A stretch of DNA of 39,791 bases from Clostridia bacterium (GCA_017510525.1 JAFWNC010000018.1:68408-108198); one strand, 5' to 3'. Shown: positions 1 to 9,000, counted from the first letter of the stretch. Numbers and translations: made by a program. The notes: generated by a model not told the origin, from the letters alone.

Positions 1-517
1 AATTAAGTCCATCCCAAGAACTCTCTATTTTTTTATCACCATAATTAATAAAAGAATTTACCTCAATTGATAAAACATCTGAAAAACTTGCAACGCAAGT
101 TGCTCTAATAACAATTTGATTAATATTACTTCTAGAATTTTTCAAATTATCATATGAATCAAAAACTTTATCTTTAATTTCTTGATTTATTTTATTCTGA
201 ACAGACTCATCTTTTAAACCAGAAATCTGGCAATAAATAATATTAAATTCTGAATTTTCTGAAGGATTATAAGTAGTTTCAGTAATTTTCAAATCATTCA
301 CATTATATTTGTCATCTAATTTTATTCCCTTTACACCATCATCAATTAAAGACTCTTTACTCTTTGTTTTTTTGGATATTTCACCTTCAATAACAACTTC
401 TGAAGAATCACTTACATTATGTGAATTAGAATAAATAATGGCACCAATTGTAATTCCTAATAAAATTACTGAAAAAAGAACTAAAAATATAATTGTTCTT
501 TTACTCAACTGGAACAT
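1..517 (-). CDS. Membrane-anchored DUF4163/PdaC-RsiV-like protein, partial
   Basis: The gene runs off the left edge, so only about the first 172 residues are visible. I chose the ATG at 517 because an ideal AAGGAGG site sits 6 bases upstream, inside the end of the PstS-like gene; the two genes overlap by 17 bases and are probably translationally coupled. Residues about 8-28 form one hydrophobic signal anchor, followed by a polar Ser/Lys-rich stalk. From about residue 75 the sequence ('DLKITETTYNP', then 'YCQISGLKDESVQNKIN') resembles the DUF4163 domain found in front of DUF3298 in PdaC and RsiV proteins, which is normally extracytoplasmic. The rest of the domain lies outside the window, so whether it is enzymatic or an anti-sigma-like sensor cannot be told. 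The family call is by pattern recognition only. Confidence 0.65.
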   Translation of the reverse strand, partial: MFQLSKRTIIFLVLFSVILLGITIGAIIYSNSHNVSDSSEVVIEGEISKKTKSKESLIDDGVKGIKLDDKYNVNDLKITETTYNPSENSEFNIIYCQISGLKDESVQNKINQEIKDKVFDSYDNLKNSRSNINQIVIRATCVASFSDVLSIEVNSFINYGDKKIESSWDGLN

Positions 518-1457
518 AACCTGCCTCCTTAGCAACATTTTGTCCTCTGTGTGATAACATAGCATCTACTAATTTTTTAGTATTTTCACTTTGATCATTT
601 TTTCTAACAACTATATAATATGCTGTTTCAATAGGATATTCCCCATTTTTAATAGTATCATAATTGGGTTCAATTCCATTAACCTTAACTAGTTTTATTC
701 CATTGGCAACATCTTTATCTATATCTTCATACATAGTTGTAGCATAATAATAATACGAATATCCAATAGAATTTCTACCATTATCATAACTTGAAACAAG
801 ATTAATAATTTGTTCCATAGTATCAACTAAATTCTCCTTAGGAGCATCCATTAATTTTAAACCTTTCATAACAAGAGAAAGCATTCCTGTTTGACTTCCA
901 GAATTTACAGGCCTTTGAAAAGCTTTTATTTCAGCATCTTCTCCGCCTAATTCTTTCCAGTTCTTTATTTCACCTGTATATATTTTTTGAATATTTTCTA
1001 AAGATATTGAATCAACTGGATTATCACCATTAACATAAAAAACAAAACCTTCTTTTACAACAGGAATAACTTCTAATTCAACACCAGCTTCTTCAGCTAA
1101 TTTCTTTTCTTCCTCAGATGGTTCTGTAACAACAATTAAGTCAGCCTCCCCATTAATTAATTTAACATACCCAGGATGAGTATTAGTATATTCAACTTGA
1201 TTTAAATCAACATTTTCACCTACAAAATTTTTAATAAAAGCATTAGTTAAAGGTTGAGTAGCAAGTGAAGCATCAACTTTAGGATATTCATTAAACTTAA
1301 ACAATGGTTCATTTGAAATCTCCTCTGAAGTCTTTACAGAAGTTTCACTTTCTGTTTTTCCATTATTGTGTGTAAAAAAATAATACAATCCAACACAAGC
1401 TCCAGCAACAATTATCATAATAATAATTGGCATCAAAACAGACATAACCTTTTTCAT
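501..1457 (-). CDS. PstS-like phosphate-type substrate-binding protein
   Basis: This 318-residue extracytoplasmic binding protein of the PstS / PBP-like superfamily should bind phosphate or a related oxyanion outside the membrane. Residues about 6-28 are a hydrophobic N-terminal segment without a clear lipobox cysteine spacing ('VAGACVGLYY' contains the only nearby Cys), followed by a Ser/Glu-rich linker. The PBP fold shows as 'DASLATQPLTNAF', 'GEADLIVVTEPS', 'IYTGEIKNWKELGG' and 'RPVNSGSQTGML', the last corresponding to the anion-binding RxxxSGT loop of PstS. The start has a GGGAGGAAG site 6 bases upstream. No pstC, pstA or pstB lies in the window, so it may be a stand-alone binding protein or sensor. 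It is followed by the DUF4163-type gene with a 17-base overlap. Confidence 0.85.
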   Translation of the reverse strand: MKKVMSVLMPIIIMIIVAGACVGLYYFFTHNNGKTESETSVKTSEEISNEPLFKFNEYPKVDASLATQPLTNAFIKNFVGENVDLNQVEYTNTHPGYVKLINGEADLIVVTEPSEEEKKLAEEAGVELEVIPVVKEGFVFYVNGDNPVDSISLENIQKIYTGEIKNWKELGGEDAEIKAFQRPVNSGSQTGMLSLVMKGLKLMDAPKENLVDTMEQIINLVSSYDNGRNSIGYSYYYYATTMYEDIDKDVANGIKLVKVNGIEPNYDTIKNGEYPIETAYYIVVRKNDQSENTKKLVDAMLSHRGQNVAKEAGYVPVE

Positions 1458-1533
1458 ATTTTCTTCCTCCCAAAATATTTTAATAAATTATATATATAAA
1501 TTTACAAATTTTCAAGGGCAATAATATATTTTT

Positions 1534-1562
1534 AGGGACAGGTACAAAAAATACCTGTCCCT
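1534..1562. terminator. Perfect 11-bp hairpin downstream of tyrS
   Basis: An 11-bp perfect inverted repeat (1534-1544 with 1552-1562, AGGGACAGGTA arm) has an A-rich 7-base loop. It lies between the 3' end of tyrS and the PstS-like gene. The flanks are A/T-rich but lack a clean T-tract on the minus strand, so it may be a processing or repeat hairpin rather than an efficient terminator. Confidence 0.45.
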
Positions 1563-1567
1563 ATTTA

Positions 1568-1591
1568 TAGGGGCGGGTTTCCATGCCCGCC
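1568..1591. repeat. GC-rich mini-palindrome, GTAGGGGCG family
   Basis: A short palindrome with GGCGGG/CCCGCC arms and loop around TTTCCATG. It is almost the same as the copy at 26348-26374 and stands out sharply as GC-rich in an AT-rich spacer. On the plus strand it is followed by TTTT. Confidence 0.75.
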
Positions 1592-1597
1592 TTTTCT

Positions 1598-2812
1598 CTA
1601 TAACTCTAACTTATAAAAACCCTTCTTACCTTTTTTCAAAATTGCATATCCATCTTTCTCAAAATCACTATCTGATAAACAATATTGAATATCAGTAATT
1701 TTATTATCATTAAGAGAAATTGCACCTTGCTCAATAAGCTTTTTAGCTTGTCCCTTAGAATCTACAATTTTAGCAGCAACTATTGCTTCTACAATACTCA
1801 TATCAGTTTCAACCTTTGTTGTTGGCATATCATCAATATTTCCGCCATTTCCAAACATAGCCTCTGCAGCTTCCTGAGCACCTTTAGCAGCCTCTTCTCC
1901 ATGAATTAATTTAGTAACCTCATAAGCTAAAACCTTTTTCGCTTCATTAATTCTTTCATCTTTATATTTAGTTAGCTCTTCAATCTCTTCATTAGATAAA
2001 AATGTAAGCATCATCATAACATTTTTAACATCATCATCAGCTACATTTCTCCAATATTGATAAAATTCATAAGGAGAAGTCTTTTCGCTATCAAGCCATA
2101 AAGCACCTTTCTCAGTTTTACCCATTTTCTTACCCTCTTTAGTAGTAAGAAGTTTAAAAGTTAAACCATATGAATCTTCAGCGCCAATTTTTCTAATAAG
2201 CTCAACACCACCAATAATATTAGACCACTGATCATTACCACCAATCTCTAATTTACATCCATATTTATCATGTAAATATAAGAAATCATAAGATTGCATA
2301 AGCATATAACCCATCTCAAAGAAAGTTAGTCCAGTCTCTAATCTATTTTTATAGCAGTCAGCAGCAAGCATTCTATTAACTGAAAAATGAACGCCAATAT
2401 CTCTTAAAAATTGAAGATATCTCAAATCTAAAAGCCAATCAGCATTATTAACAATAATAGCAGCATTATCACCCTCAAAACTAACAAATTTTTCAACTTG
2501 TTTCTTGATTTTTACAACATTCTCATCTAATTCTTCTCTTGTAAGCATTTTTCTCATATCTGTTTTCATTGACGGATCTCCAATAACAGCTGTACCACCA
2601 CCTAATAAAATGATAGGTTTATGACCAGCCTTTTGCAATCGAGAAGCGACCATAAGAGAAACAAAATGTCCAACATGAATACTATCAGCAGTTGGATCAA
2701 TTCCTAAATAAAAAGGAACACACTCCTTAGATAGCAACTCTCTAATTTCATCACTATGAGTAAGTTGCTCAATATAACCTCTTTTCTCTAAAGTTCTTAA
2801 AACATCAGCCAT
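1598..2812 (-). CDS. tyrS: Tyrosyl-tRNA synthetase
   Basis: Class I aminoacyl-tRNA synthetase that charges tRNA-Tyr in the cytoplasm. It has 404 residues, close to the bacterial TyrS length. The HIGH-type signature appears as 'HVGH' within 'DSIHVGHFVSLM', the tyrosine-pocket region as 'GGNDQWSNIIGG', and the KMSKS-type loop as 'KMGKTEKG', a substitution typical of TyrS. An S4 RNA-binding domain closes the protein ('AKIVDSKGQAKKLIEQGAI'). The start codon is ATG with GGAAAGGAAG about 9 bases upstream. It begins 2 bases after the stop of the zinc-ribbon gene and is probably cotranscribed with it. I looked for a T-box leader ahead of it and saw none. Confidence 0.97.
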   Translation of the reverse strand: MADVLRTLEKRGYIEQLTHSDEIRELLSKECVPFYLGIDPTADSIHVGHFVSLMVASRLQKAGHKPIILLGGGTAVIGDPSMKTDMRKMLTREELDENVVKIKKQVEKFVSFEGDNAAIIVNNADWLLDLRYLQFLRDIGVHFSVNRMLAADCYKNRLETGLTFFEMGYMLMQSYDFLYLHDKYGCKLEIGGNDQWSNIIGGVELIRKIGAEDSYGLTFKLLTTKEGKKMGKTEKGALWLDSEKTSPYEFYQYWRNVADDDVKNVMMMLTFLSNEEIEELTKYKDERINEAKKVLAYEVTKLIHGEEAAKGAQEAAEAMFGNGGNIDDMPTTKVETDMSIVEAIVAAKIVDSKGQAKKLIEQGAISLNDNKITDIQYCLSDSDFEKDGYAILKKGKKGFYKLEL

Positions 2813-2814
2813 TT

Positions 2815-3066
2815 TTAAACATCTTCCTTTCCAATTTCTGTCTTACCAAATGAAGCAAATTCTTCATTTTCTAAATATCTATTTAAATTTCTAGAATTAA
2901 TACCAGTCTTAATAGAAATATCTTGAACACTAGCACCAGCGCCATACTCTTCAAAATATCCCTTAAGCTTAGCAACATCTAAATTCTCATTATTAGTACA
3001 ACCATGACAAACATCGTTCTCTGTAACATAAAAATTACCACAACGAGGGCACTTCTTAAACTCCAT
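2815..3066 (-). CDS. YvyF-like zinc-ribbon / helix-turn-helix protein
   Basis: A small cytoplasmic protein of 83 residues. The reading frame is open further upstream, but I place the start at the ATG at 3066 because GGAGGT lies 7 bases before it and the product begins directly with a zinc ribbon. Two Cys pairs, 'CPRCG' and 'CHGC', form that ribbon. The rest reads as a helix-turn-helix ('GASVQDISIKTGINSRNLNRYL'-like segment) resembling the flagellar-operon protein YvyF/TIGR03826. No flagellar genes are nearby, so the flagellar link should not be assumed. It sits between cysS and tyrS. Function unknown; a DNA- or RNA-binding regulator is an inference. Confidence 0.7.
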   Translation of the reverse strand: MEFKKCPRCGNFYVTENDVCHGCTNNENLDVAKLKGYFEEYGAGASVQDISIKTGINSRNLNRYLENEEFASFGKTEIGKEDV

Positions 3067-3164
3067 AACAAATACCTCCAAAAACAATTCTATATTCAGA
3101 GACATTTTATCACAACAAAATAAAAAAAGGAATACCCTTTTACAAAATTCGACTATAAAATTTG

Positions 3165-3194
3165 TGACATCTGGAGATACTTCTCCAGATGTCA
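3165..3194. terminator. 13-bp hairpin after cysS
   Basis: A perfect 13-bp inverted repeat (3165-3177 and 3182-3194, TGACATCTGGAGA arm) with a 4-base loop, 6 bases beyond the cysS stop. The minus-strand tail is AAATTTTATAG, only moderately T-rich; the plus-strand tail is TGTTTTTAA. It likely ends or attenuates the polA-cysS transcript before the zinc-ribbon/tyrS pair. Confidence 0.65.
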
Positions 3195-3199
3195 TGTTT

Positions 3200-4663
3200 T
3201 TAATACAATTCCTTAATATCCCAAACTGTTCCATTAACACCATCACTTAAAATAACACCCTTACTATCAAGATCAGACCTAATAGAATCAGCTAGTTCAT
3301 AATTCTTCTCTTTCTTAGCTTCAGTTCTTCTAGCAATCTCATTTTCAACAAAATCCACATCTAATCCAAGCTTCTTAACATATTTTTTCTTCAACTCATT
3401 AATAAAACTCTCAGGCTCTTGTTTAAACAAACCTAAAATACCATAAACCTCATTAATATCAGAAATAGCCTTAGCTAAAGTATTAGCAACAATCTGTCTA
3501 TTACCTTTATTAGAAGATTCAATTATACTATTAATATCTTTGAAAACACTATGTAAATTAGCAATTGCAGAAACAGTATTAAAATCATCATCCATAGCTT
3601 CAATAAAGCAACTCTTAATACCTGAAATCACCTCATCATCAAGTAACTCCCCATTAATATCACCATTATATTGACTAATAAAACTATTCATTTTTAAAAT
3701 TGAATTATAAAAATAATATAAATGTTTCTCAGCAATAGTAAAATCACTATCAACAATATCAACATCAGAACCATAATGCTTTGAAAACATAACATATTTC
3801 AAAACCTCATAATTATAATCCATTAAAGCATCTCTTATAGTAATAAAATTACCTAAAGACTTACTCATCTTTTCACCATTAATCTTAATAAGTCCACAAT
3901 GAGACCAATATTTAGCAAAAGGCTTCCCAGTTAATGCCTCACTTTGAGCAATTTCATTTTCATGATGAGGAAATACTAAATCTCTTCCACCTCCATGAAT
4001 ATCAATAGACTCACCCAAAGTATCTAAAGCCATTACAGAACATTCAATATGCCAACCTGGTCTACCTTTTCCCCAAGGTGAGTCCCAATAAATCTCACCA
4101 GGCTTAGCAGACTTCCATAAAGCAAAATCAATTGGATCCTCTTTTCCTTCTTCAACATCAACACGAACGCCATTTAAAAGCTCATCAATTTTCCTATGAG
4201 AAAGTTTTCCATATTCATTAAACTTTCTTACTCTATAATAAACATCACCCTTCTCAATAGGATAAGCATATCCCTTTTCAATTAAGTCACTTACAAAATT
4301 AATAATCTTATCTATATATTCAGACGCTTTTGTCATAACATCAGCATTATCAACATGTAAAGCACACATATCTTTTTCATTTTCAATAATCTGTTCATTT
4401 GAAAACTCTAAAGCATCTTTTCCACGTTCATTAGCTCTATTTATTATTTTATCATCAACGTCAGTATAATTTCTAACATATTTAACATCATAACCCCTAT
4501 AACGCAAGTAATCAGCAATCATAGAATATACCATAGCCTGCCTAGCATGCCCAATATGACTCAAATCATAAACAGTAATACCACAAGCATACATCTTAAC
4601 CTCTTTACCATTAATAGGAATAAATTCCTCTTTTTTACCAGTCATAGAATTATAAATCTTCAT
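3200..4663 (-). CDS. cysS: Cysteinyl-tRNA synthetase
   Basis: Class I synthetase (487 residues) that charges tRNA-Cys. The active-site zinc ligands typical of CysRS can be seen: Cys in 'YACGITVYD', Cys in 'WHIECSVM', and His/Glu in 'FPHHENEIAQSEA'. The ATP signatures are 'HIGH' in 'LSHIGHARQA' and 'KMSKS' in 'EKMSKSLGNF'. The C-terminal DALR-type helical region follows. The start ATG has an AGGAGGTTTT site. It lies 64 bases downstream of polA in the same direction, without an obvious terminator between them, so the two are probably cotranscribed. A strong hairpin follows its stop. Confidence 0.97.
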   Translation of the reverse strand: MKIYNSMTGKKEEFIPINGKEVKMYACGITVYDLSHIGHARQAMVYSMIADYLRYRGYDVKYVRNYTDVDDKIINRANERGKDALEFSNEQIIENEKDMCALHVDNADVMTKASEYIDKIINFVSDLIEKGYAYPIEKGDVYYRVRKFNEYGKLSHRKIDELLNGVRVDVEEGKEDPIDFALWKSAKPGEIYWDSPWGKGRPGWHIECSVMALDTLGESIDIHGGGRDLVFPHHENEIAQSEALTGKPFAKYWSHCGLIKINGEKMSKSLGNFITIRDALMDYNYEVLKYVMFSKHYGSDVDIVDSDFTIAEKHLYYFYNSILKMNSFISQYNGDINGELLDDEVISGIKSCFIEAMDDDFNTVSAIANLHSVFKDINSIIESSNKGNRQIVANTLAKAISDINEVYGILGLFKQEPESFINELKKKYVKKLGLDVDFVENEIARRTEAKKEKNYELADSIRSDLDSKGVILSDGVNGTVWDIKELY

Positions 4664-4727
4664 GTCTAAAACCTCCTATTCTCAAACCATTTAAAAGATT
4701 ATACTATATTTTTATTCAAAAAACAAC

Positions 4728-7427
4728 CTATTTCACCTGATACCAATCATCTCCTGTAGACATATCAACTTTTAACGGAACACTAAGTTTAGCAGCATTT
4801 TCCATAGATTCTCTTAGAATATTCTTAACCTCATCTAACTCTTCTTTTTTAACCTCTAAAAGCAATTCATCATGGACTTGTAAAACAATTTTTGATTCTA
4901 AATTACACTCTTTCAATCTTCTATAAACACTAATCATCGCAATTTTCATAATATCAGCAGCAGTTCCTTGAATAGGAGTATTCATAGAAGCCCTCTCTCC
5001 AAATTTTCTAACCATGAAATTATTTGACTTAAGCTCAGGAACATATCTTCTTCTATTAAACATAGTCTCAACATAACCCTTTTCCTTAGCCTCTTCAACA
5101 ACATTGTCCATAAAAGTCTTTATTCCATTATACTTTTCTAAATATTGTTCAATATATTCCTTAGCCTGTTTCCTACTACTATGAATCTGTCCAGCCAAGC
5201 CAAAATCACTAATACCATAAACAATTCCAAAATTAACAGCCTTAGCCTTAGAACGAAGTTCTTTAGAAACCTCATTCATTGGAACTCCAAAAACTCTAGA
5301 AGCAGCTTGAGTATGGATATCTTCATCATTATTAAAAGCCTCTACCATTGCCTCATCTTTAGAAATATGAGCCAATACTCTAAGCTCAATTTGAGAATAA
5401 TCAGCATCTAAATAAACATATCCATCTTGAGGTTTAAACACCTTTCTAAGTTTTTTACCTAATTCAATTCTTGTAGGAATATTCTGTAAATTTGGATCAG
5501 TACTACTAATTCTACCTGTTGCAGTAACAGTCTGATGAAAACTAGAATGAATTCTGTTAGTCTTACTATTAATGTATGAAACCATTCCATCAACATATGT
5601 AGAGTTTAATTTCATAAGCTGTCTATATTCTAAAATATATTCAATAATTCTATGCTCACCTTGCAACTTTTCCAAAGTCTCAACATCAGTAGAATAACCA
5701 TTCTTAGTCTTTTTAATAACAGAAAGTTTAAGGTCTTCAAATAAAACTTCACCAAGCTGTTTTGTAGAATTAATATTAAACTCTTTACCTGCTAATTCAT
5801 AAATCTTTGCAGTTAACTCTTCTAAACCTTTTTTTAAATCAACGCCAAAAGAAATTAACTCCTCTTTATCAACCAACATACCATTAATCTGCATATTAGC
5901 CAATACCTCTAAAACAGGCATTTCAATATTATTAAAAAGTCCTAACATTTCATTTTCTTTTAATTTATTATTCAAAGGCTCATATAAAGAACCAACAGCA
6001 TAAGCATTTTTAGCCAATTCACTATCTAAAGTATTTTCTTCTTTAACTTCTAAAGAATCAAATAGATTGATTTGCTCATTTTTTTCTTCATTATCACTAT
6101 AATAATTATCTAAATCTTCATTCAAATAATCCCTCATAAGCTCAGGAAGCGAATATTGATTAGAAGTAGAATTTAATAGATAACCAGCAACTCTAATGTC
6201 AAACATGAAATTTTTAGGATTAATTCCATTTTCTTTTAAAACAATATAGTCATCTTTTAAATCATAACTACATTTTAAAATTTCATCACTCTCAAAAACA
6301 TCTTTTAATATGTTTAGATCATTAACACTATATAAATAAACAACATTCTCATCTTTATTATAAATACTAATAGATTTTACATTTTTATTTATAACAGAAT
6401 TTTCATCTTCCTTTAAATCTATAAAAAAGAAAATAGCTTTATCATTTTTTACTTTATCAATTACCTTTAATAAAGAATTATCATTGATTTCTTCAATTTT
6501 AAAAATATCTTTCTTTATCTCAGTTTTAACATCATTAGCATTATTTAAATTAAATCTATCAATAAAACGATTAAAACGAAGCTCCTTAAAAATCTCTAAA
6601 ACCTTCTGTTTATCCCATTCTTTAATCTCTAAATCATCAATAGTTTGTTCAATAGGCGACTCAACATTAATAGTTCCAAGAGTTCTAGACAAAATAGCTA
6701 AATCCTTATTTTGGACAATCTTTTCTCTCTGTTTCCCCTTCAAATCATCAGAATTATTTTCTATTAAACTATATAAGTTATCAATAGAACCATATTTTTG
6801 AATAATAGAAAGAGCAGTTTTTTCACCAATTCCAGGAACACCAGGAATATTATCAGAACTATCACCTTGAAGTCCTTTAACTTCAATAAGCTGTTTAGGC
6901 TCAACACCATAAACTTCTAAAACCTTGTTTCTATCAAAATTCTCAGTTTCAGTTTTTCCAGCCTTAGTTCTAGGAATCTGAATTGTAACCTTATCAGTAG
7001 CAAGCTGAAAAGCATCTCTATCACCAGTAAGTAAAATTACCTCTAAACCATCTTTCTCACCTCTAACAGATAAAGTACCTAAAATATCATCAGCCTCATA
7101 TCCCTCTTTTTCAATAATAGTAATATTCATAGCCTTTAAAACATTTTTTAAAATAGGCATTTGATCAGCAAGTTCCTGAGGCATACCTTTTCTTGTAGCC
7201 TTATACCCCTCATACATTTTATGTCTAGCAGTAGGAGCTTTTAAATCAAAAGCAACAGCTAAATAATCAGGATTAACATCATCCAACAACTTAAACAAAA
7301 TAGCCAAAAAACCATAAACCGCATTAGTAAAAGTCCCATCAGCCGTCTGAAGCATTCTACTCCCCATAATCCCATAAAAAGCTCTATTAACAATACTATT
7401 ACCATCTATAACAACTAACTTTTTCAA
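4728..7427 (-). CDS. polA: DNA polymerase I
   Basis: Repair and Okazaki-fragment-processing polymerase, about 899 residues. Residues 1-290 are the 5'-3' exonuclease with 'VVIDGNSIVNRAFYG', 'EADDILGT' and 'GDSSDNIPGVPGIGEKTA'. The middle domain is a degenerate 3'-5' exonuclease: the expected DxE is not present ('FFFIDLKEDE'), as in Bacillus-type PolA without proofreading. The polymerase domain has motif A 'DADYSQIELRVLAHIS', motif B 'RSKAKAVNFGIVYG' and motif C 'VLQVHDELLLEV'. I chose the TTG at 7427 over the TTG at 7433 because GAGGG sits 7 bases before 7427 but only 1 base before 7433. The spacer upstream contains a strong bidirectional hairpin. Confidence 0.95.
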   Translation of the reverse strand: MKKLVVIDGNSIVNRAFYGIMGSRMLQTADGTFTNAVYGFLAILFKLLDDVNPDYLAVAFDLKAPTARHKMYEGYKATRKGMPQELADQMPILKNVLKAMNITIIEKEGYEADDILGTLSVRGEKDGLEVILLTGDRDAFQLATDKVTIQIPRTKAGKTETENFDRNKVLEVYGVEPKQLIEVKGLQGDSSDNIPGVPGIGEKTALSIIQKYGSIDNLYSLIENNSDDLKGKQREKIVQNKDLAILSRTLGTINVESPIEQTIDDLEIKEWDKQKVLEIFKELRFNRFIDRFNLNNANDVKTEIKKDIFKIEEINDNSLLKVIDKVKNDKAIFFFIDLKEDENSVINKNVKSISIYNKDENVVYLYSVNDLNILKDVFESDEILKCSYDLKDDYIVLKENGINPKNFMFDIRVAGYLLNSTSNQYSLPELMRDYLNEDLDNYYSDNEEKNEQINLFDSLEVKEENTLDSELAKNAYAVGSLYEPLNNKLKENEMLGLFNNIEMPVLEVLANMQINGMLVDKEELISFGVDLKKGLEELTAKIYELAGKEFNINSTKQLGEVLFEDLKLSVIKKTKNGYSTDVETLEKLQGEHRIIEYILEYRQLMKLNSTYVDGMVSYINSKTNRIHSSFHQTVTATGRISSTDPNLQNIPTRIELGKKLRKVFKPQDGYVYLDADYSQIELRVLAHISKDEAMVEAFNNDEDIHTQAASRVFGVPMNEVSKELRSKAKAVNFGIVYGISDFGLAGQIHSSRKQAKEYIEQYLEKYNGIKTFMDNVVEEAKEKGYVETMFNRRRYVPELKSNNFMVRKFGERASMNTPIQGTAADIMKIAMISVYRRLKECNLESKIVLQVHDELLLEVKKEELDEVKNILRESMENAAKLSVPLKVDMSTGDDWYQVK

Positions 7428-7505
7428 AACCAAACCCTCACTTTAATAAAATAATATACAATCATATTAATATCACATCTACCCAAAATAAACAATAGAA
7501 AATAA

Positions 7506-7530
7506 AAAAAAGTGGCAAAACCACTTTTTT
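7506..7530. terminator. Bidirectional intrinsic terminator between pilin-like gene and polA
   Basis: A 10-bp stem (7506-7515 AAAAAAGTGG with 7521-7530 CCACTTTTTT) and 5-base loop. A-run and T-run flanks make it a good terminator in both directions. It would stop minus-strand transcripts from the pilin-like gene before polA. Confidence 0.85.
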
Positions 7531-7552
7531 ACATAAAAATCATAATCCATCT

Positions 7553-7576
7553 GTAGCGGAGCTACTTAAGTGCTCC
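7553..7576. repeat. ACTTAAGT-core mini-palindrome, GTAGCGG family
   Basis: Begins GTAGCGGAGC and forms GGAGC/GCTCC arms around an ACTTAAGT core. The 19-bp core 7558-7576 is identical to 33131-33149. Confidence 0.8.
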
Positions 7577-7603
7577 ATAATTTTTCCCAATCCTTAGACT
7601 TTT

Positions 7604-7643
7604 AATGGTCGTCCCCAAAGTCCAATGGTCGTCCCCAAAGTCC
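7604..7643. repeat. Tandem 20-bp direct repeat at the 3' flank of the pilin-like gene
   Basis: Two exact adjacent copies (7604-7623 and 7624-7643) of a 20-bp unit AATGGTCGTCCCCAAAGTCC. The 26-bp stretch 7597-7622 is also repeated, inverted and nearly identical, at 9482-9506, so this motif brackets the pilin-like transcription unit. Confidence 0.9.
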
Positions 7644-7677
7644 AAAATTTTTGTTAATGCCACGACCAACTTTTCAC

Positions 7678-8919
7678 CTAGTTTAGGACTACTGAAGATG
7701 GTAGACAAACTACGGGACGACACGCATAGAGTTTGCCGTTATAGCTGTAATTGCCCACACGGCCGTTATAGCCCACAAGCATCAAATTGTAAACCTCAGA
7801 GGCAGAAGGCGAAACCAACCAGTAGCCATTTGTGCTATTCCATTGTGATGAGCCTGCATGTGGGTAGTATAATGTGTCTGCCGTTGAAGCTGCTGGATAT
7901 CCTTGTGAGCCTGACATACTTACATAATATTCTGAAATTGTTGGCGGATTGTTTGTTCTTGATACATAATATCCGTTTAGTCCATCACTCATTGCTGAAC
8001 TTGTTGTTGCTGTATATATTTGATTTGTTGTATCTGTATCAGTATTTGGATATTTTGCATTCCAACTATTTTTATACAATTCCAATGTTGGACTTCCCAT
8101 TGCTGTTATATTAGGCTCTGTTGAACTAGTATAATCTATTGCTTTTCCATTTATTGTTCCTGTTAATAAACTACTCCAATTTGATTTTGTTGTTAATTTT
8201 GTTATTAAATCTGCCCTACTAGTAGTTGATTTTACTGCGTATGTACCTGAAGTTCCTAATCCAATACTTGTTGGAACTGCTGCATTTGGTAAGTAATCTC
8301 CATATATTAACCATACATAGTTACCTTCTTGATAAAATACTTTCCAATTTGATAATGTTTGTCCATTTAGTGTTGTTGAATAATTTACTGTGTCTCCATA
8401 ATTAGCTGCTGTTATTGTTGCAGCTGGTGGTGTTGATGGTTCTGGAGATGTTGATGGCAATGGTGATGGTGATACTTCTGGTGTTGTTGTTCCACCTCCT
8501 GCTACTGTACTGTTTGCATCATCCCATGCAATACTTCCATTAGGTTGAATCGTTCCTCTTACTGTTATTCCATCTTTAGTTGCCGTTATTTCCATTGTAC
8601 TACTATCAGCTCTAAAACTTGTTCCATTTATAGTTTTTCCATTTATATGTTCAGCAACATATTCCCCTGCTGTAGCTGGAACTTCTCCATTATCTTTAGA
8701 ATGATATTCAGCTACTAAATCAGCTGCCTCTAAATCAGCCTCTTCCTGAATCTTTTTAATATTTGTAGTATCCTTAGCCTCTCTAGACCTTGTTAAAATA
8801 CCATTATCTCCTACCACCATTGCTATTGTTACTCCTGCTAAAATTAAAAGAACAATAATTGTTATAACTAAAGCAATAAGCGTAATACCATTCCTTCCCC
8901 TAAATTTTGAAATAAACAT
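7678..8919 (-). CDS. Pilin-like protein with GC-shifted, lectin-type variable C-terminus
   Basis: A 413-residue, probably surface-exposed protein. Residues 1-11 are a type IV prepilin-like leader ending 'RGRNG', then a hydrophobic helix 'ITLIALVITIIVLLILAG'. The usual Glu at mature position 5 is Ala. A helix ('KKIQEEADLEAADLVAEYH') leads to a small domain, a Pro/Ser/Thr linker at about 144-166, and a C-terminal domain ending 'YWLVSPSA...CRPVVCL', the pattern of C-type-lectin/formylglycine-enzyme folds used as retroelement-diversified targets. By hand count, 7741-7860 (the last ~45-50 codons) is 45-50% GC, against about 30% at 8041-8100. The ATG has GGAGG 9 bases upstream. Export and surface display are inferred from the leader. 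Confidence 0.75.
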   Translation of the reverse strand: MFISKFRGRNGITLIALVITIIVLLILAGVTIAMVVGDNGILTRSREAKDTTNIKKIQEEADLEAADLVAEYHSKDNGEVPATAGEYVAEHINGKTINGTSFRADSSTMEITATKDGITVRGTIQPNGSIAWDDANSTVAGGGTTTPEVSPSPLPSTSPEPSTPPAATITAANYGDTVNYSTTLNGQTLSNWKVFYQEGNYVWLIYGDYLPNAAVPTSIGLGTSGTYAVKSTTSRADLITKLTTKSNWSSLLTGTINGKAIDYTSSTEPNITAMGSPTLELYKNSWNAKYPNTDTDTTNQIYTATTSSAMSDGLNGYYVSRTNNPPTISEYYVSMSGSQGYPAASTADTLYYPHAGSSQWNSTNGYWLVSPSASEVYNLMLVGYNGRVGNYSYNGKLYACRPVVCLPSSVVLN

Positions 8920-9000
8920 TCCTACATTCCTCCTTCATTTTTTTAATTTATATTATTTTTTATAATATAACCAAATTCTTCCCGGCTTCGCGAGTCTCGA

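Noticed and set aside
2815..3246. Longer 143-codon version of the zinc-ribbon gene
   Set aside because: The extra 60 codons run through the cysS terminator hairpin and overlap cysS. The internal ATG at 3066 has the clear ribosome site.
7605..8114. Long plus-strand reading frame opposite the pilin-like gene 3' end
   Set aside because: It is antisense to the variable tail, has no ribosome site, and its composition follows the pilin codons. A shadow frame.
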